From: JACTOJ01 sp032335695 | GTDB taxonomy: Bacteria > Bacillota > Clostridia > Clostridiales > Clostridiaceae | Length of the DNA: 64,000 nt | Assembly (NCBI RefSeq): GCF_032335695.1 | Contig: NZ_JACTOJ010000009.1 | Location: 138,061-202,060 of the forward strand | Direction: 5' to 3' | Shown here: in pieces, positions 48,633-57,597 of the stretch | How positions within the stretch are numbered: the first letter of the stretch is position 1 | How the letters are laid out: each line of letters opens with the position of its first letter | The notes under the pieces: model-generated | Databases searched by the model: none | What the model saw: only the letters and a program-made list of their open reading frames with translations | What the model was told of the DNA's origin: nothing | Made by a program: the position numbers and the translations under genes

Positions 48633-49568
48633 ATGAGTAAAATAGCAAAAAGTTTAACAGACCTTATAGGAAATACCCCATTATTAGAACTTACTAATTA
48701 CAATGCTAAAAAGGGAGTAAAAGCTAAGATAGTAGCTAAATTGGAATATTTTAATCCTTTAAGCTCAGTAAAAGATAGAATAGCTTTTGCCATGATTCAG
48801 GATGCTGAAGAAAAAGGACTATTGAATAGTGAAAGCGTAATAATAGAGCCAACTAGCGGTAACACAGGTATAGGACTTGCTTTTGTTGCTGCAGCAAAGG
48901 GATATAAAATAATATTAACCATGCCAGAAACTATGAGTATTGAAAGAAGAAATCTTCTTAAGGCTCTAGGAGCACAGCTTGTGCTTACACCAGGTTCAGA
49001 AGGAATGAAAGGCGCTATTCAGAAAGCTAAGGATTTAGCTGCAGAAACACCGCATTCATTCATACCACAGCAGTTTGCAAATCCAGCAAACCCAGCGATA
49101 CACAAGAAAACAACTGCTCAAGAAATATGGAATGATACCGATGGAAATGTAGACATATTTGTGGCTGGAGTAGGTACAGGCGGAACTGTAACAGGAGTTG
49201 CTTCAGGATTAAAGGAAAATAAAGCCAGCATAAAAGCTGTTGCTGTAGAACCAGCAGATTCACCAGTACTTTCAGGAGGAAAACCAGGCCCACATAAAAT
49301 TCAAGGTATAGGAGCAGGTTTTGTACCAGATGTATTTGATGCAAAATTAATTGATGAAATATTCCCTGTAAAGAATGAGGAAGCTTTTGCTGCTGCTAGA
49401 GATCTTTCAAAGGCTGAAGGATTATTAGTAGGAATATCTTCAGGAGCTGCACTTCATGCTGCTACAGTTTTAGCTCAGAAGGAAGAAAATGCAGGAAAGA
49501 CAATAGTAGTTCTTTTACCTGATACTGGTGAAAGATATCTTTCAACTCCTCTATTTAGCGAAGAATAA
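48633..49568 (+). CDS. cysK: cysteine synthase A (O-acetylserine sulfhydrylase)
   Basis: PLP enzyme making cysteine from O-acetylserine and sulfide. Lys in SSVKDRIAFAMI binds PLP; PTSGNTGIGLAFVAA, the phosphate loop GVGTGGTVTG and SSGAALHAA are conserved. 311 residues, full length. GGAGGAA precedes ATG 48633. It forms a sulfur cluster with the divergent metA and the Rrf2 regulator, and is followed by its own terminator. Confidence 0.96.
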   Translation: MSKIAKSLTDLIGNTPLLELTNYNAKKGVKAKIVAKLEYFNPLSSVKDRIAFAMIQDAEEKGLLNSESVIIEPTSGNTGIGLAFVAAAKGYKIILTMPETMSIERRNLLKALGAQLVLTPGSEGMKGAIQKAKDLAAETPHSFIPQQFANPANPAIHKKTTAQEIWNDTDGNVDIFVAGVGTGGTVTGVASGLKENKASIKAVAVEPADSPVLSGGKPGPHKIQGIGAGFVPDVFDAKLIDEIFPVKNEEAFAAARDLSKAEGLLVGISSGAALHAATVLAQKEENAGKTIVVLLPDTGERYLSTPLFSEE

Positions 49569-49595
49569 TTCTTGTGATTTAATATAATTTTTATA

Positions 49596-49640
49596 AAGCT
49601 GTATCAATATAGATGCTCTATGTTGATACAGCTTTATATT
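49596..49640 (+). terminator. intrinsic terminator after cysK
   Basis: AAAGCTGTATCAATATAGA pairs with TCTATGTTGATACAGCTTT (one wobble) across TGC; a T-rich tail follows. Confidence 0.88.
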
Positions 49641-49744
49641 TTGTAAAGAAGCAAAGTTTTGGTTAAGGTTGAAACTCTCTGGTTATATATAATATAATGT
49701 ATGAGTTGAAATGATAAATTCAAATATTAATGGGAAGTGATATT

Positions 49745-50878
49745 GTGCAAGTTTACTTTGATAATAGTGCTACCACTATGCCTTATGATGAGGTAGTTGA
49801 AGAAATTATAGATGTTATGAAAAACAATTTTGGCAATCCTTCTTCAGCTCATAAATTAGGACTTATAGCTGAAAAGAAACTCAATGACAGTAAAGAAATA
49901 TTAGCTAAGACTATAAATGCCCTTAAAGAGGAAATAATATTTACCTCTGGAGGAAGCGAAAATAATAATTTTTTAATAAAAGGATTTTTGACTCCAGGTA
50001 ATCACGCTATAACTACAAGCATAGAACATCCTAGTGTGCTGAATACTTTTAAGGCTCTAGAAGAGCAGGGAGTTAAGGTTACTTATTTAAATGTAGATAA
50101 TAATGGAAGAATATCCATGGAAGAACTTAAAGAGGCTATCAACAAGGATACCAGATTAGTAAGCGTAATGCATGTTAATAATGAGATAGGTTCTGTTCAG
50201 GATATAGAGAGTATAGGAAAAGTAATAAAAGAATCCAGCGGAAGAATTAAATTTCATGTGGATGCAGTTCAAAGCTATGGAAAATATAAAATAGATGTGA
50301 AAAAGAGCAATATAGATATGCTTTCTGTGAGCGGACATAAGATACATGGACCTAGAGGAATAGGCTTTGCATTCTTAAGAAAAGGTCTTGTGCCTAAAGC
50401 GTTGATCCATGGCGGTGGACAAGAAAAAAACTTAAGGTCAGGAACAGAAAATGTAGCAGGTGCAGCAGGACTTGCCAAAGCTGCTTCTATAATGTATTCT
50501 AACTTAGAGAATAATTTTAGTAAGGTTCTTAAATTAAAAGAATATTTTATAGAAAGCTTAGGAAGTGTAGATAATATATTGATAAACAGCTCTGCTAAGC
50601 CGGAGTTTTCACCCTACATATTAAGTGTATCTTTTCCGGGAGTTAGATCCGAAGTGCTGCTTCATCTCCTTGAAGAAGGTGATATATATGTGTCAACGGG
50701 GTCAGCTTGCTCATCTAAGGATACAAAGGATAGTCATGTGCTTAAGGCTATAGGATTAAAGGATGCAGCGGTAAAAGGTACTATAAGATTCAGCTTCAGT
50801 GAATTTAATACTGCAGAGGAAGTTGATTATACCATTGCTAAGCTTAAGGAAAGTATGAAATTTTTGAGGAGAAGATAA
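49745..50878 (+). CDS. cysteine desulfurase (NifS/IscS-like)
   Basis: PLP enzyme of 377 residues that releases sulfur from cysteine as a persulfide. It begins MQVYFDNSATT. The PLP Lys is in SVSGHKIHGPRG, and the active Cys is in the loop VSTGSACSSKD. GTG 49745 follows GGGAAGTGA; ATG 49730 is possible but precedes that site. It ends 1 bp before thiI, so the two are coupled: the desulfurase would hand sulfur to ThiI for 4-thiouridine in tRNA (NifZ-like arrangement). Confidence 0.93.
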   Translation: MQVYFDNSATTMPYDEVVEEIIDVMKNNFGNPSSAHKLGLIAEKKLNDSKEILAKTINALKEEIIFTSGGSENNNFLIKGFLTPGNHAITTSIEHPSVLNTFKALEEQGVKVTYLNVDNNGRISMEELKEAINKDTRLVSVMHVNNEIGSVQDIESIGKVIKESSGRIKFHVDAVQSYGKYKIDVKKSNIDMLSVSGHKIHGPRGIGFAFLRKGLVPKALIHGGGQEKNLRSGTENVAGAAGLAKAASIMYSNLENNFSKVLKLKEYFIESLGSVDNILINSSAKPEFSPYILSVSFPGVRSEVLLHLLEEGDIYVSTGSACSSKDTKDSHVLKAIGLKDAAVKGTIRFSFSEFNTAEEVDYTIAKLKESMKFLRRR

Positions 50879-50879
50879 T

Positions 50880-52025
50880 ATGAGAAAACTTTTATTGATA
50901 AAATACGCTTCAGAAATATTTTTAAAGGGACTTAACAGAGGAAAATTTGAAGCAAAATTAAAGGACAATATAAGCAAAGTGCTTGAAGGTGTTAAATATG
51001 AATTCTTAAATGACCAGGGCAGATGGTTCATATACGGCGAAAATTTAGAAGAAACTCTTGAAAAGGTAAAGAGGGTCTTCGGAGTAGCAGAAGTATCCAT
51101 AGTTACAGAAGTGGAACCTACTTTGGAGGCTATTTCAGAGCAGGCTATCATAGAAGCGAGAGAAAGTAGTGCTTCCACCTTTAAGGTTGAAGGAAAAAGA
51201 GCGGACAAGAGCTTCCCTAAAAATTCAATGGAATTGGCAGCCTATGTGGGAGGGCAAATACTTAGGAATGTAGAAGGATTGAAGGTTGACATACACAACC
51301 CTGAATGTGTGGTAAATGTGGAAGTAAGAGGAAAAGCTTATGTTTATTCTAAAAGAATAAAAGGTGAAGGTGGACTTCCTTATGGCATGAACGGAAGCAC
51401 TATGCTCATGCTTTCAGGAGGTATAGATTCCCCTGTTGCTGGTTACATGATGGCTAGAAGAGGCGTTACCTTAAACTGCGTATATTATCACAGTCATCCC
51501 TACACCAGCGAAAGAGCTAAGGAAAAGGTTAAAGATCTTGCTAAAATACTCAAGAGCTATACAGGAAATGTGAATCTTTATGTGGTACCTTTTACAGATA
51601 TACAGATGTCCATAATAGATAAATGTCCTGAAAATGAACTTACCATAATAATGAGAAGGTTTATGATGAGGGTAGCCTGCAAGCTTGCAGATCAATTAAA
51701 GATAGATTCCATAACCACTGGAGAAAGCATAGGCCAGGTGGCAAGCCAGACCATGGAAGGACTCATAGTTAGTACGGATGTAGCAGATAGACCTGTATTC
51801 AGACCATTGATAGCTACTGATAAGACAGATATAATGGATATTTCAAGAAAGATAGGCACCTATGATACTTCCATACTGCCTTACGAGGATTGCTGTACTA
51901 TATTTGTTCCAAAGCATCCTAAGACTAAACCAAGACTTGATATAATTAAGTCTTCTGAGAGTGTATTGGAGATAGATCAATTAGTGGATGATGCTATAAA
52001 AAATATGGAAGTATACGAATTATAA
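50880..52025 (+). CDS. thiI: tRNA 4-thiouridine synthase ThiI
   Basis: 381 residues: N-terminal ferredoxin-like region, THUMP RNA-binding domain (about 60-165), and an adenylating PP-loop domain (LMLSGGIDSPVAGYMMARRG). The C-terminal rhodanese domain found in enterobacterial ThiI is missing, as usual in Firmicutes, so persulfide must come from the co-transcribed desulfurase. ATG lies 1 bp after the desulfurase stop. Confidence 0.95.
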   Translation: MRKLLLIKYASEIFLKGLNRGKFEAKLKDNISKVLEGVKYEFLNDQGRWFIYGENLEETLEKVKRVFGVAEVSIVTEVEPTLEAISEQAIIEARESSASTFKVEGKRADKSFPKNSMELAAYVGGQILRNVEGLKVDIHNPECVVNVEVRGKAYVYSKRIKGEGGLPYGMNGSTMLMLSGGIDSPVAGYMMARRGVTLNCVYYHSHPYTSERAKEKVKDLAKILKSYTGNVNLYVVPFTDIQMSIIDKCPENELTIIMRRFMMRVACKLADQLKIDSITTGESIGQVASQTMEGLIVSTDVADRPVFRPLIATDKTDIMDISRKIGTYDTSILPYEDCCTIFVPKHPKTKPRLDIIKSSESVLEIDQLVDDAIKNMEVYEL

Positions 52026-52035
52026 ATCGTAAAAT

Positions 52036-52078
52036 GAAAAAACCCTAAGGCTAAATTAAAAGTTCCTAGGATTTTTTA
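52036..52078 (+). terminator. probable terminator after thiI
   Basis: AACCCTAAGG is imperfectly complementary to CCTAGGATTT around 14 bases, followed by a T run. The stem contains a bulge. Confidence 0.45.
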
Positions 52079-52184
52079 TTCCGCTTTAAATATCTTAAGT
52101 GTAAATAAAAATACATTGCGCTAGAATATATGTTCGTATATAATATTTATGATATATGAATTTTTATTATGGGGATGTATGTTT

Positions 52185-53390
52185 ATGGAGAAATTATATG
52201 ACCGAATTATATTTCATGTTGATGTAAATTCAGCTTTCCTTTCCTGGAGCGCTGTGGATATGCTGAAAAAAGGTGAGAAAATTGATATAAGGAATATTCC
52301 TTCCGCTGTAGGAGGAGATGAATCAACTCGTCATGGAATAATTCTGGCAAAGTCTACTTCAGCTAAAAAGTATAATGTAACTACCGGTGAATCAATATAT
52401 ACCGCAAGACAAAAATGTCCTCAGCTTTATTTAGTGCCGCCGGATCATAAGCTATATAGAAAATTCAGTAATGAAATGATGGAAATATTAAAGGAATACA
52501 CACCTGTCATAGAGCAATATTCTATAGATGAATGCTTTCTTGATATCACAGGTATGAGAAAAACTTATAGAGAACCTCTAAAAGTGGCATATGCTTTGAA
52601 AGAAAGAATAAAAAAGGAATTGGGTTTTACAGTAAATGTTGGCGTTTCAACTAATAAGCTGTTGGCAAAGATGGCATCGGAACTAAAAAAGCCGGATAAG
52701 TTAAATACACTTTTCCCAGATGAAATAGAGGAAAAAATGTGGAAGCTGCCCATAGAAGAATTATTCATGGTTGGAAGAGCCACTGTTCCTAAATTGAAAG
52801 CTATAGGTATCTATAAAATAGGAGATTTAGCCAGCTATGATATAGACATATTGAGAAGAAAGTTTAAAAGCTATGGGAATCTTCTTTGGAATTATGCTAA
52901 TGGCATAGATAATTCAAAGGTGACTCCTCAGGAGCCCTCAGATATAAAAAGTATAGGAAATTCTACAACCTTAGCTGTAGATATAAAAGATACAGAAAAT
53001 GCTCGTAAAGTAATAATTTCTCTATGTGAAAGCGTAGGAAAAAGGCTTAGAGAAGCTGAAAAATTTGCAGATGTTGTACAGATATCTCTAAAAAATGATA
53101 TGTTTATAGTAGCTTCAAAACAGAAAAAATTAAAATATAAAACAGACTGCACTCAGGACATTATAAAAGAAATTTTTAATTTATTTCAAGGATTATGGAA
53201 GGGGGAACCCTTAAGGTACATAGGGATAAGCGTCTCAGGTTTATCCACTTCAAAAATAAGTCAATTATCTTTTTTTGATGATGATAAAATGGAAAGAAAG
53301 CAGAAGCTAGATAAGACAATAGATGAAATAAGATCAAAGTATGGGAGTGATTCATTAGTGAGATCGAGTCTCTTAAATAAAAAGCTCTAA
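52185..53390 (+). CDS. dinB: DNA polymerase IV (Y family)
   Basis: Translesion polymerase of 401 residues. Catalytic acidic residues are in IIFHVDVNSAFLSW and YSIDECFLDITG; VGVSTNKLLAKMASELKKPD and the helix-hairpin-helix MVGRATVPKLKAIGIYKIGDLA follow. The little-finger domain and a C-terminal tail with the clamp-binding-like QLSFFDDD are present. ATG 52185 follows GGGGATG; the longer frame from 52149 has no ribosome binding site. I see no LexA box upstream. Confidence 0.94.
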   Translation: MEKLYDRIIFHVDVNSAFLSWSAVDMLKKGEKIDIRNIPSAVGGDESTRHGIILAKSTSAKKYNVTTGESIYTARQKCPQLYLVPPDHKLYRKFSNEMMEILKEYTPVIEQYSIDECFLDITGMRKTYREPLKVAYALKERIKKELGFTVNVGVSTNKLLAKMASELKKPDKLNTLFPDEIEEKMWKLPIEELFMVGRATVPKLKAIGIYKIGDLASYDIDILRRKFKSYGNLLWNYANGIDNSKVTPQEPSDIKSIGNSTTLAVDIKDTENARKVIISLCESVGKRLREAEKFADVVQISLKNDMFIVASKQKKLKYKTDCTQDIIKEIFNLFQGLWKGEPLRYIGISVSGLSTSKISQLSFFDDDKMERKQKLDKTIDEIRSKYGSDSLVRSSLLNKKL

Positions 53391-53539
53391 TTAATTTTGT
53401 AATCTTTCTTAATAAAAACTTAAGAATTGTGTAATACATTTGTAGGTGTATTGTATCCATTTTGTAACAACTTATTTTTTCTTCTGATTTAAAATTATAG
53501 TATAGCAATTATACAAGATATTTATTTATATTTTATTTG

Positions 53540-53558
53540 TTTGTCTGACTTAGACAAA
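53540..53558. promoter_or_regulatory. palindrome upstream of the ECF sigma gene
   Basis: TTTGTCT-GACTT-AGACAAA, perfect 7-bp arms, about 100 bp before the start codon in a 264-bp AT-rich gap. It is a possible operator; no U tract follows. Confidence 0.4.
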
Positions 53559-53654
53559 TGGTTAATATTTTTAGCATTTAATATTGAAAATGCACAGAGA
53601 AATATTTACATATTTTGCGGAGATAAAATAAATAATTTTTGGGAGGAAAAATAA

Positions 53655-54179
53655 ATGCAGTTGGTAATGGATAAGGTACAGGATAGATTGTTTGAACAAT
53701 TGTATAGTGAATATAATAGAGTAGTATATAATTATATTTATATGTCAATAAAGGATCAGTGGAAGGTGGAAGATTTAACTTCCGAGGTGTTCATAAAAGT
53801 ATATAGGCATAGAGATAAGATAAATGATGTTCAAAAAAGCGGTAAATGGCTCATAACAATAGCACGAAATACACTGATCGATTATTATAGAAAATCTTAT
53901 AAAGAAGAGCCTTGCGAGGAAATATTCCTAGAAGGCGTAGATGAATGCGGATATGAGGATATAATAATAAAAGATCAATTCTCTTCCATAAAAAGTTTGA
54001 TAATGCTTCTTCCTGAGGATGTAAGAAAAATGCTTATAATGAGATTTTATTACGGCATGAAGTTTAAAGAGATAGGCCAAAGAATGAATTTGACAGAAAA
54101 TGCTGTTAAATGCAGGGTTTCCAGAACTATAAAAAAGCTGCATGATATGCTTCCGGAAGAAGAAAAAATTTGCTGTTAA
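53655..54179 (+). CDS. RNA polymerase sigma factor, ECF type
   Basis: 174 residues with region 2 (FEQLYSEYNRVVYNYIYMSI, DLTSEVFIKVYRH, KWLITIARNTLIDYYRK) and region 4 (LLPEDVRKMLIMRFYYGMKFKEIGQRMNLTENAVKCRVSRTIKKL). GGGAGG precedes ATG 53655. No anti-sigma gene is beside it, and a terminator follows at once, so control must act elsewhere. The C-terminus ends in two cysteines (KICC), which could sense redox or be incidental. Confidence 0.92.
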   Translation: MQLVMDKVQDRLFEQLYSEYNRVVYNYIYMSIKDQWKVEDLTSEVFIKVYRHRDKINDVQKSGKWLITIARNTLIDYYRKSYKEEPCEEIFLEGVDECGYEDIIIKDQFSSIKSLIMLLPEDVRKMLIMRFYYGMKFKEIGQRMNLTENAVKCRVSRTIKKLHDMLPEEEKICC

Positions 54180-54235
54180 ATAAAAAAAACAGCAGATAAA
54201 TTCAGAATATATGCAGCAATACTGAATAATGAGAG

Positions 54236-54289
54236 TGCAACATATTATATGGAGATAAATATTTCTGTATAAATATGTTGCATTTTTTA
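54236..54289 (+). terminator. intrinsic terminator after the sigma factor gene
   Basis: TGCAACATATT pairs with AATATGTTGCA across a 24-base loop, followed by seven T. Confidence 0.8.
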
Positions 54290-54413
54290 TTATATTGCTT
54301 AAAATTAAATTGTGTTATAGTAGTGTTTTTCAAATATAATCTATTAAATACTCATAGTTTTTGTGATAGAATGAAAATGCAGATGTCTATGCGCCCATGG
54401 AAGGATGATTAAT

Positions 54414-55310
54414 ATGTTATTTAAAAAAATAAAAATAGAAGATAAAGATATTATAGATAAATATGTGGCAAAGCATAAATTTAAGACTTATGAATATTCC
54501 TTTACTACTTTATATCTCTGGAGAAATATGTGCAATGTAGAATATGCAATAGTTGATGATGTACTTATAATAAAAAAGCAGCAGGTTGGCAAAGGCGAAT
54601 ACTTTATGGTGCCAGTAGGCTGCGATAAAGAAAAATTGCCGGAAATAGTGGAAAAGTTAAAAGAATATAAGAGTAAGTCCTATGATATGCAAAATTTATT
54701 TAGAGATGTGGAAGAAGATTTTGTAGAAGAATTTAAGGATATTTATGGAGACAAGGTCGAATACATGGAAGATATAGATAATTTTGATTATGTATATGAC
54801 ACTGAAAAGTTAATTAATTTATCTGGTAAGAAGTACCACTCCAAGAAAAATCACTATAATACCTTTGTATCCACTTATTCTTATAAGATAGCTGATATGA
54901 AGGATGAAAAAGTTGCAAGAGATTGCATCGAATTTGATAAATTTTGGAATGAAAATAAAAATTCTTCTACCGCTCAGCTGGATTATGAACTAGATGGTAC
55001 CATAGATTTAATTGAAAATAGGCATGCTTTAGATATAGAAGGTATGGCTGTATATGTGGATGATAAAGTGGTTGGCTTTACAATAGGAGAAAAAATGAAT
55101 GAGGATATGGTAATTATCCACATTGAGAAAGGTGATTTTAATTATAAAGGTGTTTACGCATTTATAAACAAAACTTTTCTCGAAACATATTACAAGGATG
55201 TAAAATGTGTGAATAGAGAAGAGGACTTGGGTGTAGTTGGCTTAAGAAAGGCTAAAAGTTCTTATCACCCAGTAAAACTAGAAAAGAAATTTATTGTGAA
55301 TATATTATAA
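54414..55310 (+). CDS. DUF2156 acyltransferase-like protein
   Basis: 298 residues with the two GNAT-like halves of DUF2156 (FKTYEYSFTTLYLWRNMCNVEYAI; SGKKYHSKKNHYNTFVSTYSY; VGFTIGEKMNEDMVIIHIEKGDFNYKGVYAFIN; CVNREEDLGVVGLRKAKSSYHP). The same fold forms the catalytic part of MprF and FemX-type aminoacyl transferases, so an aminoacyl- or acyl-transfer reaction is possible. ATG 54414 lies 9 bases after GGAAGG. It is followed 32 bp later by a GNAT gene, probably in one operon. Confidence 0.9.
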   Translation: MLFKKIKIEDKDIIDKYVAKHKFKTYEYSFTTLYLWRNMCNVEYAIVDDVLIIKKQQVGKGEYFMVPVGCDKEKLPEIVEKLKEYKSKSYDMQNLFRDVEEDFVEEFKDIYGDKVEYMEDIDNFDYVYDTEKLINLSGKKYHSKKNHYNTFVSTYSYKIADMKDEKVARDCIEFDKFWNENKNSSTAQLDYELDGTIDLIENRHALDIEGMAVYVDDKVVGFTIGEKMNEDMVIIHIEKGDFNYKGVYAFINKTFLETYYKDVKCVNREEDLGVVGLRKAKSSYHPVKLEKKFIVNIL

Positions 55311-55342
55311 AAAGCTGTGTTTTAAAAGGAGCTGAAATGTAG

Positions 55343-55900
55343 ATGAGAGGTCTGTTAAAAGGAGACAAAGTAATTCTGGAAGCCTTAAGAGAAGAAGATC
55401 TGGATGTAGTAAACAGATGGTTTAATAATGTAGAGTTTTTAAGGCATTACGATATGATACCAGCAGTAACCCAAAATAAAAAAGAAGTATCTGAAATGCT
55501 TGAAGAATTTGAAAAGAGTAATGAAAGATATATATTTGGCATAAGACTGAAGGAAGACCATAGGCTGATAGGAATATTAGGCTATGATGATATAGTATGG
55601 GCCAGCGGTTCAGCGTTCCTTTTTATAGGAATAGGAGAATATGATTTTCATGGTAAGGGACTAGCTAAAGAGGCGCTAACCTTGCTCTTAGATTTTGGCT
55701 TTAGCGAGCTAAACCTTCATAAAATACAACTGAATGTGCTCCAATACAATGAAAGAGCTATAAAATTATATGAAGCCTGCGGATTTGTAAAGGAAGGAAC
55801 CTATAGAGAATATATCTATAGGGACTCCCAAAGATATGATATGTATCTATACGGCATTCTTAAGACGGAATGGCAGCAAAATGCAAGAAAAAATTCATAG
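55343..55900 (+). CDS. GNAT-family N-acetyltransferase (RimJ/RimL type)
   Basis: 185 residues. The GNAT core is GILGYDDIVWASGSAFLFIGIGEYDFHGKGLAKEALTLLLDFGFSELNLHKIQLNV, with the acetyl-CoA loop in HGKGLAKEA, and YNERAIKLYEACGFVKEG before the end. It acetylates an amine or an N-terminus; substrate unknown. Weak Shine-Dalgarno AAAAGGAGC lies 13 bases before ATG 55343. Confidence 0.92.
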   Translation: MRGLLKGDKVILEALREEDLDVVNRWFNNVEFLRHYDMIPAVTQNKKEVSEMLEEFEKSNERYIFGIRLKEDHRLIGILGYDDIVWASGSAFLFIGIGEYDFHGKGLAKEALTLLLDFGFSELNLHKIQLNVLQYNERAIKLYEACGFVKEGTYREYIYRDSQRYDMYLYGILKTEWQQNARKNS

Positions 55901-56001
55901 ATTGCATAAAAGTGATAAAACTCTGTAAAATAACAATTTATTACTGCAAAAGTTGCAATGATAATAGGTTAAATATTCAATATTGTAAAAATTGATATTT
56001 T

Positions 56002-56057
56002 AATTCCCCAATTAGTGTGATAGAATAAGTCTATTAAAATATTGGGGAATTTTTTTA
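56002..56057 (+). other. terminator-like hairpin directly upstream of citrate synthase
   Basis: AATTCCCCAAT (56002-56012) pairs perfectly with ATTGGGGAATT (56041-56051), followed by TTTTTATT. It has the shape of an intrinsic terminator but stands 15 bp upstream of the ribosome binding site GGGGGG of the next gene. It may end the GNAT transcript or act as an attenuator. Confidence 0.65.
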
Positions 56058-56071
56058 TTGGGGGGCATTTT

Positions 56072-57421
56072 ATGGAAGATAAATTATATTTAGAAAAAAT
56101 TAAATACTACAGTGATTTGGCAGAAAAAAATAATTTTATAGATCAAGAATACTATTCTGCCTACAATGTTAAAAGAGGGCTGAGAAACAGTAATGGTACA
56201 GGAGTATTAGTTGGCTTAACCAAAATAGGAAATGTTCATGGCTATATAATTGATGAAGGAGAAAAAATACCTATAGAAGGAAAATTGACCTACAGAGGCA
56301 TTGACATTAAGGATATAGCAGCTGGTTTCCAAAATGAGAAGAGATTTGGATATGAAGAAGTTTGCTATTTGCTGCTTTTTGGTGTACTTCCTAATGCTGA
56401 GGAATTGAAGGAGTTTAAAGAAATTCTTGGTAAGAATAGAAAATTGCCTTATGGTTTTGTAGAAGATATGATTCTTAAAGCACCTAGCAATGATATAATG
56501 AACAAGCTTATGAGAAGTATACTAGTGAGCTATTCCTATGATAAGAATCCAGATGATGTATCTGTTAAAAATGTTCTTAGGCAAAGCATTGAGCTTATAG
56601 CACAGTTTCCTAGTATGGTAGCCTACGCTTATCAGGCTAAAGCCCATTATTATGATAATAAGAGCCTATTCATACATTCTCCTCAGGAAGAATTGTCTAC
56701 TGCTGAAAATATATTGTTTATGATAAGACCAGATAACAAATATACGTCAATTGAAGCGGAGATACTTGATTTAGCTCTAGTTATACATGCTGAGCATGGA
56801 GGAGGTAACAATTCCGCCTTTTCAACTCATGTGGTTTCTTCCACGGGAACTGATACTTATTCAGCCATTGCCGCTGCTGTAGGAGCATTAAAGGGTCCTA
56901 AGCATGGTGGAGCTAATATAAAAGTTATGGCTATGATGGACTATATAAAAAGCAGATTAGAGGATTGGGGAAATAAAGCACAAATAGAAAATGTGCTTAA
57001 AGATATATTGGACAAAGGTTCCTTTGACGGTTCTGGACTAATATATGGTATGGGGCATGCCATATATACTATATCTGACCCTAGAGCTCAGCTTCTAAAG
57101 GAAAAGGCAGCAATTCTAGCAAAAGAAAAAAATAGACTGGAAGAATTTAATTTATATAAGACTATAGAAGAAACTTCTATTTCAATATTTAAGGAGAGGC
57201 AAAACAGATCTATAGCTGCTAATGTGGATTTTTATTCAGGCTTTGTTTACGATATGCTTAATATACCTAGAGAAGTATACACTCCTATATTTGCTGTGGC
57301 TAGAGTGGCAGGATGGTGCGCTCACAGAATAGAACAGCTGGTTAGTGAACCTAAAATTATCAGACCAGCATATAAGAACGTAAGCAGAAGAGAAAAATAT
57401 AAAAATATCAATGATAGGTAA
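56072..57421 (+). CDS. citrate/2-methylcitrate synthase
   Basis: 449 residues of the citrate synthase fold: KIGNVHGYIIDEGEKIPIEGKLTYRGIDI, catalytic His in LVIHAEHGGGNNSAF, His in IYGMGHAIYTISDPR and Asp in NVDFYSGFVYDML. Type I/II citrate synthases and methylcitrate synthases share these. The roughly 80-residue N-terminal region before the GKLTYRGID block is common in clostridial members. ATG 56072 follows GGGGGGC. It would feed oxaloacetate and acetyl-CoA (or propionyl-CoA) into citrate for glutamate synthesis. Confidence 0.94.
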   Translation: MEDKLYLEKIKYYSDLAEKNNFIDQEYYSAYNVKRGLRNSNGTGVLVGLTKIGNVHGYIIDEGEKIPIEGKLTYRGIDIKDIAAGFQNEKRFGYEEVCYLLLFGVLPNAEELKEFKEILGKNRKLPYGFVEDMILKAPSNDIMNKLMRSILVSYSYDKNPDDVSVKNVLRQSIELIAQFPSMVAYAYQAKAHYYDNKSLFIHSPQEELSTAENILFMIRPDNKYTSIEAEILDLALVIHAEHGGGNNSAFSTHVVSSTGTDTYSAIAAAVGALKGPKHGGANIKVMAMMDYIKSRLEDWGNKAQIENVLKDILDKGSFDGSGLIYGMGHAIYTISDPRAQLLKEKAAILAKEKNRLEEFNLYKTIEETSISIFKERQNRSIAANVDFYSGFVYDMLNIPREVYTPIFAVARVAGWCAHRIEQLVSEPKIIRPAYKNVSRREKYKNINDR

Positions 57422-57597
57422 GATTTATTGATAAAATGATAAAAGTTTGAAAATTTATATGCGGTGTTGAGAAAAAACAAAAAAATGTTGTTAAAATAAA
57501 AAAAGTATAGTATTATACTAATGTTATTTATAAAAATAAATTTTTATGTATAATTATACTGGGGTTTGTATCTAATCTATAAAAAGGGGTGTCTATC

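Noticed and set aside
52185..53390. SOS control of DNA polymerase IV
   Set aside because: No LexA-type site was found by eye in the upstream gap.
55318..55332. B-type repeat end before the GNAT gene (GTGTTTTAAAAGGAG)
   Set aside because: The match is short and coincides with the ribosome binding site region.
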